18,969 nucleotides of DNA from assembly GCA_016296945.1 (NCBI GenBank), contig JAEDHQ010000033.1, positions 1-18,969 on the forward strand. Reading direction: 5' to 3'. Of this stretch, positions 14,195 through 18,969 are shown in pieces; within the stretch, counting starts at the first letter, position 1, and the number at the start of each line of letters is the position of its first letter. The translations under genes were made by a program, and so were the position numbers. Origin of the DNA: Bacilli bacterium. GTDB lineage: Bacteria > Bacillota_I > Bacilli_A > ML615J-28 > CAG-698. The notes beneath the pieces were generated by a model. It was not told where the DNA came from and made no database searches. It worked only from the letters and a program-made list of their open reading frames with translations.

Positions 14195-15093
14195 ATAATA
14201 TCTTTAACCTCGAATAATAATTTATGGATTAGATAACTATCTTCATAGTTAGCTGATTCATTATAGTTTTTGAAATAATTGTAATAATGTCTTTGTAGTC
14301 TAATCATGTCATCATATTTCATAATTTTATCACCATCAATAATAGATTGGTTTGAATGATCAATAATAACTAATCGATTATCATAAATAACATATGATTC
14401 TTTTTTGTTTTGATGTTGTTGCCAATCAACTATGATTTCTATTTCCACATTATCGATCAATAAATTAACGTCTATCATAATTGGTAGATTTGTTTTTTTA
14501 CATTTATTAACTTTATAGTCTTTAATGCTCACATCTTTAAATGGGAACATCAATTTGAGCATTGAAAGAATATTTACTCCACTATCAACCCATGCTCCTA
14601 ACAATTTGACCTTAAGTTCATCAATAGTTATTCCATCACTACTATATGGGTCTAATACCTGAGTATGAACCTTTGTGATTTTTTTAGGATCATACAGTTT
14701 CAAAAACTCTTTTACTTCAATACCATTTTGCCAATGATACATAATTTCAAAAATAAGATTATTTGTTCTTGCAAGATTATATAAATAATCTAAATCTGCA
14801 AGGCTAGTTGTGGCTGGTTTCTCAATAATAACATTAACATTATTATTTAAAGCATATTTTGCAATCTCAAAATGTGTTGCGGGAGGTGTTGAAATAATTA
14901 TATAGTCCAATAAGTTCTCATGAATCATTTGTTTATAATCTTGATAGAACGGATAATCTAGATAATACTCTTTTGATGCCGGATTACATAAAGCATCGCA
15001 CACACAAACTAATTGTAATTTAGAAGAATCTTTCAAACCTTCTAAATAATACTTTGTGATTGTTCCTAAACCAATAATACCAACTTTTTTCAT
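14191..15093 (-). CDS. Gfo/Idh/MocA-family oxidoreductase
   Basis: The 300-residue protein has an N-terminal Rossmann fold: VGIIGLGTITKYYLEGL (4-20, G-x-G dinucleotide motif), STPPATHFEIAKYAL (68-82) and the family signature EKPATT (91-96, with Lys92 the usual catalytic lysine). A C-terminal substrate domain follows. The second family motif, usually DxGxH, reads DSGVN (170-174), so the expected His is Asn. Family members use NAD(P) to oxidise or reduce sugars, inositols or related compounds; this one's substrate is unknown and the missing His hints at altered chemistry. Family members are often longer (330-400), so the C-terminal domain is trimmed. GGAGTGA sits 3-9 bp before the ATG and a good promoter lies upstream. 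It forms a two-gene operon with the 2TM-NUDIX-like gene. Confidence 0.9.
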   Translation of the reverse strand: MKKVGIIGLGTITKYYLEGLKDSSKLQLVCVCDALCNPASKEYYLDYPFYQDYKQMIHENLLDYIIISTPPATHFEIAKYALNNNVNVIIEKPATTSLADLDYLYNLARTNNLIFEIMYHWQNGIEVKEFLKLYDPKKITKVHTQVLDPYSSDGITIDELKVKLLGAWVDSGVNILSMLKLMFPFKDVSIKDYKVNKCKKTNLPIMIDVNLLIDNVEIEIIVDWQQHQNKKESYVIYDNRLVIIDHSNQSIIDGDKIMKYDDMIRLQRHYYNYFKNYNESANYEDSYLIHKLLFEVKDII

Positions 15094-15127
15094 ACGTCAC
15101 TCCATTATAATTCTATATGTTATTAAT

Positions 15128-15156
15128 ATTATATTATTTATTAGAAATAATTTCAA
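15128..15156 (-). promoter_or_regulatory. Promoter of the oxidoreductase operon
   Basis: On the minus strand TTGAAA (forward 15151-15156), a 17-bp spacer and TATAAT (forward 15128-15133) lie 34 bp before the ATG at 15093. Confidence 0.7.
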
Positions 15157-15160
15157 TAAA

Positions 15161-15187
15161 AAAAGATTAGTGAAAAACTAATCTTTT
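15161..15187 (-). terminator. Terminator after the Lit-like gene
   Basis: AAAAGATTAG (15161-15170) and CTAATCTTTT (15178-15187) form a 10-bp stem. On the minus strand a T-run follows. The gene's stop codon (15178-15180) is inside the stem, and the oxidoreductase -35 box begins four bases beyond the hairpin. Confidence 0.88.
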
Positions 15188-15861
15188 AGATGATTAACTA
15201 ATTTAGTGTTTATCTTTTTCCTTCTTAATATTTCATAAGCACTAAAACTACAAACAAATAAAACCATTATTGATACAATTAAGAAACAAAAGTTAATCCA
15301 TAATTCAAGTGGGAGAATTGTAATGATCTGATCTGTTCTATAATCGAATAACCAATTATCTTTACCAGGGAAGCACACTTTATGAAAAACAGTAAATAAA
15401 CTATCAAAATCAATAACTCCCCAAACCCCTAAAACTAAGATGATAGCAATAATACCAAAGATTGCATAGATACCAGGAGAAAACTTTTTAAATTTTAGGT
15501 CGATTACTTTTAATCTCTGTAAAATAAAGATGATAAATATAAAAGAAGTTGATATATACAAACAAATAAAATTAAAAGAAAACAACTTTTTACAATCTTC
15601 AAAATGAGCCTTTCCTTCCTGAGAGTATTTTAAACTTCCTGTTTTAAATTCTTTATTAAAGAGTAAGAAATCCATAACATCATCATATGCTTCTGTAATT
15701 TCTTCATATGTGTAGCCAGTATTTTTTTCCATTTCTAGCCATTTAATATTTTGATAATAAAAAGGTCGAAATAAAATAGTAAAACTAATAGCAAATGTGA
15801 TGATGAATACAGCAATAAAAAAAACTAAAAATATCTTTAAAGTGTTATTAACATGTTTCAT
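15178..15861 (-). CDS. lit: Lit-type lipoprotein intramolecular transacylase (TIGR01906/DUF1461)
   Basis: The 227-residue protein has four membrane helices (about 8-31, 97-114, 130-151, 184-210). Family motifs are YTYEEITEAYDDVMDFLLF (50-68), GSLKYSQEGKAHFEDCKKLF (75-94) and FHKVCFPGKDNWLFDYRTD (159-177). Lit moves an acyl chain from the glyceryl group to the N-terminal Cys of bacterial lipoproteins, giving the lyso form. Two extracytoplasmic histidines are reported as essential in characterised Lit proteins, and H86 (KAHFED) and H160 (FHKV) are placed where these are expected. The nearby ABC binding protein (16260) is a lipoprotein and a possible substrate. The start ATG 15861 has AGAGG upstream. 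Not all TIGR01906 proteins have been shown to be Lit enzymes, so the family is sure and the activity likely. Confidence 0.85.
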   Translation of the reverse strand: MKHVNNTLKIFLVFFIAVFIITFAISFTILFRPFYYQNIKWLEMEKNTGYTYEEITEAYDDVMDFLLFNKEFKTGSLKYSQEGKAHFEDCKKLFSFNFICLYISTSFIFIIFILQRLKVIDLKFKKFSPGIYAIFGIIAIILVLGVWGVIDFDSLFTVFHKVCFPGKDNWLFDYRTDQIITILPLELWINFCFLIVSIMVLFVCSFSAYEILRRKKINTKLVNHLKD

Positions 15862-15884
15862 ATAAAACCTCTAGTATAGATATA

Positions 15885-15893
15885 ATTATAGCA
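15885..15893 (-). promoter_or_regulatory. Extended -10 of the Lit-like gene
   Basis: On the minus strand TGC precedes TATAAT (forward 15885-15893), 24 bp before the ATG. I see no good -35. Confidence 0.5.
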
Positions 15894-15949
15894 TATTTAA
15901 GTAAAAAATGAACGTGCAAAGAAAGAAAGCGTTTACACTGCTTTGTTTG

Positions 15950-15978
15950 TTGACAATAGATAATAATGATAATATAAT
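15950..15978 (+). promoter_or_regulatory. Strong promoter of the ABC importer leader
   Basis: A perfect TTGACA (15950-15955), a 17-bp spacer and a perfect TATAAT (15973-15978). It lies 281 bp before the lipoprotein gene, so the transcript has a long leader holding a short ORF, two terminators and an antiterminator fold. Confidence 0.88.
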
Positions 15979-16012
15979 AAAAATATCAAAAAAGAAAGCA
16001 GAAGTAGAGAAA

Positions 16013-16081
16013 ATGTTTCAAGTTAATTCATTATACTTTTATTATTATAACTACTTTTATCCAAGACCAAATGTGTTTTAA
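16013..16081 (+). CDS. Tyr/Phe-rich leader peptide, 22 aa
   Basis: The first ATG after the promoter opens a 22-codon frame ending in TAA. Its core reads LYFYYYNYFYPRP. Six of the 22 codons are Tyr (16034, 16040, 16043, 16046, 16052, 16058) and four are Phe. The last Tyr codon ends at 16060, and the first arm of a terminator starts at 16061. A ribosome slowed at these codons for lack of Tyr-tRNA would cover that arm and stop the hairpin from forming, which is how leader-peptide attenuators work. The genes downstream encode an importer of the class that takes up aromatic amino acids, so sensor and output agree. The ribosome site (AGTAGAGA, 16003-16010) is weak. AT-rich DNA gives many TAT and TTT codons by chance, which is the main alternative. 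Confidence 0.6.
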   Translation: MFQVNSLYFYYYNYFYPRPNVF

Positions 16082-16106
16082 TTAACATAATTATCTTGGC
16101 TTTTTT
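16061..16106 (+). terminator. Attenuator terminator 1
   Basis: CCAAGA (16061-16066, leader codons 17 and 18) pairs with TCTTGG (16094-16099), and inner ATGT/ACAT pairs (16071-16074 with 16085-16088) shorten the loop. CTTTTTT follows to 16106. The leader stop codon lies inside the loop. The outer stem is only 6 bp, so strength is moderate, which suits a regulated stop. Confidence 0.6.
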
Positions 16107-16143
16107 GCAATTACAAATAAATAGTAAAAAAGTTAAAATATGC

Positions 16144-16214
16144 TAGTTATCACACATTAAAAAATTTTGAGTGATAACTAATTTTTAGTTATTACTCAGG
16201 TAATAACTTTTTTT
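16144..16214 (+). promoter_or_regulatory. Attenuator 2: four arms with mutually exclusive pairing and a terminator
   Basis: The arms are 1 TAGTTATCAC (16144-16153), 2 GTGATAACTA (16171-16180), 3 AGTTATTAC (16187-16195) and 4 GTAATAACT (16200-16208), then Ts to 16214. Arms 1 and 2 form a perfect 10-bp stem. Arms 3 and 4 form a perfect 9-bp stem with a TCAG loop: an intrinsic terminator. Arms 2 and 3, extended to 16171-16181 with 16185-16195, form an 11-bp stem with one G-U that excludes both others. This is the 1:2, 2:3, 3:4 logic of classical attenuators. What releases arm 2 is unknown. The leader's Tyr-codon run contains ATAACTA (16047-16053), which could pair with arm 1 or arm 3 and link the two attenuators. 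A protein-binding array of similar half-sites is the alternative reading. Confidence 0.7.
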
Positions 16215-16259
16215 GATTTAAAAATTTTTTATGCAAACTTAAATAATGAGGAGGATTTT

Positions 16260-17228
16260 ATGAAGACATTAAAGAAATTATTAGTTTGTTTATTATTATG
16301 TTTAGGTGTTTTTGCTTTTACAGGATGTGGAAAAAAAGAAGTTGTTGTTGGCATTTTACAAACTGCAACTCATAGTGCATTAGATGATGCAAAAGAAGGA
16401 TTTATTGAATCATTAAAAGCAAAAGGATATGAAAAAGCAGAATTCGTTGTAAAAAACCCTGAAGGTGATCCAACTTCTATGAACCAAATGGCAACTGAAT
16501 TAGTACGTAAATCAGATATAGTTTTAGGTATTGGTACTCCAGCTGCTCTTGCTTTACAAAGCGCAAGAGACTCTGAACAAATTGATTTAGTTATTTTATT
16601 TACAGCTGTGACAGATCCAATTAGTATTGGTTTAATGGATGATGCGACTAAACCTACTGATATCACTGGTACAAATGATATGAACCCTGTTGCAGATCAA
16701 GTAGACTTAATTATTGAACTTGTCCCATCTATTAAAAAACTTGGTATTTTATATAAAGTTGACGAAACAAACTCATTAGTTCAAGCTAATTTAGCTAAAG
16801 AACAAGCTGCAAAAAAAGGAATTGAAGTTGTAGTTAGAACAGTTAGTGAAGTAATTGAAATCAGTGCAGCAACAACTGCTTTAATTCAAAACGATGGTGC
16901 GGAAGCTATTTATTTACCAACTGATAATTTAATAGCATCTAATATGCCAGCTGTAGTTGCCGTTTCTGATGAAAAGGGTGTTCCTACAATTTGTGGCGAA
17001 GCAGGAATGATTGAATCTGGTGGTACAATTACATATTCTATTAATTATAAAACTTTAGGGTTATTAACTGGTGAAATGGCTGCTAAAATTTTATCAGGAA
17101 TTCCATGTAGTGAAGTTCCATCTACTAGTGTTGATGCTAGTGGTATTGAAGTTGTAATAAATGAAGAAGTAATTGAAAAATTAGGACTTACAGTTCCTCA
17201 ATCAATTAAAGATAAATTAAATAAATAA
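16260..17228 (+). CDS. ABC importer substrate-binding lipoprotein (TrpX/ABC_sub_bind family)
   Basis: The 322-residue lipoprotein has a basic start (MKTLKK), a hydrophobic core and a lipobox FTGC with Cys23 as the lipid-carrying residue. The mature part follows the ABC_sub_bind pattern (PF04392, COG2984): VVVGILQTATHSALDDAKEG (28-47), GIGTPAALAL, LFTAVTDPISIGL, GTNDMNPV, LGILYK and ESGGTITYSINY. The two-lobed proteins of this family deliver ligand to a BPD_transp_2-type permease. Streptococcal TrpX takes tryptophan and other members are annotated for aromatic amino acids. The Tyr-rich leader suggests tyrosine or phenylalanine here; that is inference. GAGGAGGA (16248-16255) gives strong translation. 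It is the first gene of a three-gene operon under the double attenuator. Lipid remodelling by the Lit-like enzyme nearby is possible. Confidence 0.92.
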   Translation: MKTLKKLLVCLLLCLGVFAFTGCGKKEVVVGILQTATHSALDDAKEGFIESLKAKGYEKAEFVVKNPEGDPTSMNQMATELVRKSDIVLGIGTPAALALQSARDSEQIDLVILFTAVTDPISIGLMDDATKPTDITGTNDMNPVADQVDLIIELVPSIKKLGILYKVDETNSLVQANLAKEQAAKKGIEVVVRTVSEVIEISAATTALIQNDGAEAIYLPTDNLIASNMPAVVAVSDEKGVPTICGEAGMIESGGTITYSINYKTLGLLTGEMAAKILSGIPCSEVPSTSVDASGIEVVINEEVIEKLGLTVPQSIKDKLNK

Positions 17229-17247
17229 TCATTAGGAATCTTACATT

Positions 17248-18183
17248 ATGGAATATATCCTTATCGATATGTTTAAGACAGGTCTACCTTACGCCCTATT
17301 AGCTTTAGGAATATTTATGTCTTATCGTGTGTTAGATATTGCAGACTTGTCTTGTGAAGGAACATTTACTTTAGGTGGAGCGTTAAGTGCTGTTCTTTTA
17401 GTTAAAGATGTTAATCCTTTTATTGCAACATTTTTTGGAATGTTAGCAGGATTCTTAGCGGGAATTATTACTGGATTAATCCATACTAAATTAAAAATAA
17501 CAGCCCTTCTTTCAGGAATTATAACAATGACTGGGTTATTTAGTATTAATCTTGTAATTATGGGAATTGCTAGTCCTGATAGTGATTATGCAACATTAGT
17601 CAATCTTAATGGGAAAAATGTTAATAATGAGAGTATTACTACAATCTATAATTCTTTCTTAGCAATTTTTGAAAAGAATAATTATAATATGATTTTCATT
17701 TCCTTGTTAATTGTTATTGCTGTTGCATCTATTACTTATTGGTTTTTTGGAACTGAAATTGGCATGAGTTTACGAGCAACTGGAATAAATCAAAATATGG
17801 CACGGGCTCAAGGAATAAATACTAATGTAATGATAATTTTAGGATTAGGTATTGGAAATGCCTTAATTGCTTTGAGCGGATCATTATTTGCACAAACTCA
17901 AAAATCCGCAAGTAGTACCATGGGTGTTGGAGTTTTAGTTATTGGTTTAGCATCAATTATTATAGGTGAAGGAATCTTTGGTAAAAGAACATTTAAAAAC
18001 TGGATGATTTCTGTATTATTGGGTGCAATAGTTTATTATTTGATTATAGTAATTGCTATTCAATTAGGTCTTCCATCTTATTACCAAAAACTATTATATG
18101 CTTTATTAATTTTAATTGTTCTAGCAATACCTCAACTAAGAAAGTTAATTTTTAAAGGAGGTAAAAAACATGCCAATGCTTAA
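17248..18183 (+). CDS. ABC importer permease (BPD_transp_2, COG4120)
   Basis: The 311-residue inner-membrane permease has eight to nine hydrophobic helices. Typical segments of the COG4120 branch are GLPYALLALGIFMSYRVLDI (13-32), ADLSCEGTFTLGGALSAVLL (33-52), TALLSGIITMTGLFSINL (84-101), GTEIGMSLRATGINQNMARA (168-187), which is the coupling region that touches the ATPase, and IGLASIIIGEGIFG (232-245). It should pair as a dimer with the ATPase encoded next and receive ligand from the lipoprotein encoded before it. It starts 19 bp after the lipoprotein gene with a modest AGGAA site, and its end overlaps the ATPase gene by 14 bp. Nothing is missing compared with family length. Confidence 0.93.
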   Translation: MEYILIDMFKTGLPYALLALGIFMSYRVLDIADLSCEGTFTLGGALSAVLLVKDVNPFIATFFGMLAGFLAGIITGLIHTKLKITALLSGIITMTGLFSINLVIMGIASPDSDYATLVNLNGKNVNNESITTIYNSFLAIFEKNNYNMIFISLLIVIAVASITYWFFGTEIGMSLRATGINQNMARAQGINTNVMIILGLGIGNALIALSGSLFAQTQKSASSTMGVGVLVIGLASIIIGEGIFGKRTFKNWMISVLLGAIVYYLIIVIAIQLGLPSYYQKLLYALLILIVLAIPQLRKLIFKGGKKHANA

Positions 18184-18969
18184 AATTGTAGATGGAGTTA
18201 AAGTGTTCAACATTTCTGGTCATATTGATGATACAAGAATTGCAATGAACCATCTTAATTTAGAAGTAGAAGAAGGTGAATGGATCACTATTATAGGTGG
18301 AAATGGTAGTGGGAAATCAACTTTAATGAATGTCATATCAGGTGTTCATAAATTAGATCATGGTGAAGTATATATTGATGGTTGCAATGTAACAAAGCTT
18401 TCTGAACATGTTCGTGCTAAATTCTTGGGTCGTGTTTTTCAAGATCCTAATATGGGTACGGCAGGAATGATCTCAATTGAGGAAAATATGAGTCTTGCTA
18501 ATCGTCGCACTAAGAAGAAAACATTAAAATGGGGTTTCAAAAAAGAAGACCGTGAGAAATATCGTGAATTAATTGCCTCACTTAATCTAGGATTAGAAGA
18601 TAGATTGTTACAAAAAGTGGGTTTATTATCAGGTGGACAACGACAAGCAATCACATTATTAATGGCAACTTTAGAAAGCCCTAAAATTCTTTTACTTGAT
18701 GAACACACAGCTGCTTTAGATCCTAAGACAGCGAAAATTGTTTTAGAAATAACAGAAAAAATTGTTACTCAAAACAAGATTACGACATTAATGATTACTC
18801 ATAATATGCGTGATGCGATTAAGTATGGCGATCGTTTAATTATGTTAGATGCTGGTAAAATAGTTCTCGACATAAAAGGCGATGAGAAAAAAAATCTTAC
18901 AATTGATGATTTATTAAGAAAGTTTGATGAAAATACTGATATAGTAATGGATGATAAACTGATATTATC
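18170..18969 (+). CDS. ABC importer ATPase, truncated by the window end
   Basis: The frame is open from ATG 18170 to the window edge (266 codons seen, no stop reached). AAAGGAGG (18154-18161) fixes the start, which overlaps the permease gene by 14 bp. All nucleotide-binding motifs are intact: Walker A GGNGSGKST (43-51), Q-loop FQDPNMGTAG (Q91), signature LSGGQRQ (153-159), Walker B ILLLDEHTAALDP (173-185, with E178) and switch His in MITHNM (H211). VFQDPNMGTAG and DEHTAALDP are typical of the COG1101 ATPases that partner COG2984/COG4120 importers. It powers uptake by ATP hydrolysis at the inner face of the membrane. The closest members are about 250-265 residues, so little should be missing. 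Confidence 0.95.
   Translation, partial: MPMLKIVDGVKVFNISGHIDDTRIAMNHLNLEVEEGEWITIIGGNGSGKSTLMNVISGVHKLDHGEVYIDGCNVTKLSEHVRAKFLGRVFQDPNMGTAGMISIEENMSLANRRTKKKTLKWGFKKEDREKYRELIASLNLGLEDRLLQKVGLLSGGQRQAITLLMATLESPKILLLDEHTAALDPKTAKIVLEITEKIVTQNKITTLMITHNMRDAIKYGDRLIMLDAGKIVLDIKGDEKKNLTIDDLLRKFDENTDIVMDDKLIL

Noticed and set aside
15979..16259. T-box riboswitch in the importer leader
   Set aside because: The conserved T-box sequence and the long stem I with a specifier loop are absent; the leader is better explained by a short ORF and exclusive hairpins.
16370..16666. 98-codon minus-strand open frame inside the lipoprotein gene, and a similar one at 18439-18708 inside the ATPase gene
   Set aside because: Both are antisense to genes with strong family motifs and lack start signals.
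1..18969. tRNA, rRNA, integrase or transposase genes
   Set aside because: I saw no cloverleaf, rRNA signature or recombinase motifs on either strand by reading; a tRNAscan and Infernal run would settle the RNA part.

Overview
The window is AT-rich DNA (about 30% G+C by eye) from a low-GC Gram-positive bacterium of Bacilli/Erysipelotrichia type. Genes have AGGAGG-like ribosome sites, intrinsic terminators with U-tracts and TTGACA/TATAAT promoters. Trp is TGG and TGA is used as a stop (position 14191), so the code is the standard one and this is not a Mycoplasma-type genome. I cannot name the species.

Left part (1-2400): an accessory patch lying between two nearly identical 54-bp terminator copies. 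It holds a truncated gene end on the minus strand, then an operon of a RelB/DinJ-type ribbon-helix-helix protein with an extra 155-residue C-terminal domain and a full-length RhuM protein. Its promoter overlaps a 19-bp near-palindrome. A structured non-coding stretch follows. From 2400 to 3530 lie a decayed gene fragment and an intact APH(3')-like kinase. From 3596 to 7454 lie a YhhN/TMEM86-like membrane protein, divergent from a YwaF/TMEM164-like membrane protein, and a membrane-anchored alpha/beta hydrolase with a polytopic C-terminal half. All three may act on membrane lipids.

Middle (7500-12980): a GtrA-like gene killed by a single TAG codon, then a probable operon of a 1149-residue surface-anchored protein with two DNA-identical 612-bp repeats, an MscS channel and a small cupin. 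Minus-strand genes (12983-15861) follow: a two-TM protein with a NUDIX-like domain overlapping a Gfo/Idh/MocA oxidoreductase by 4 bp, then a Lit-type lipoprotein transacylase.

Right part (15950-18969): a three-gene ABC importer of the TrpX/ABC_sub_bind class (lipoprotein, permease, ATPase cut by the window end). Its roughly 280-nt leader appears to be a double attenuator. A 22-codon leader peptide with six Tyr and four Phe codons runs straight into a terminator. Downstream, four short arms can form two mutually exclusive folds ending in a second terminator. The simplest reading is a tyrosine/aromatic amino acid importer controlled by transcription attenuation. This leader and the two unusual two-gene operons (RHH fusion with RhuM; oxidoreductase with 2TM-NUDIX-like protein) are the most interesting items.
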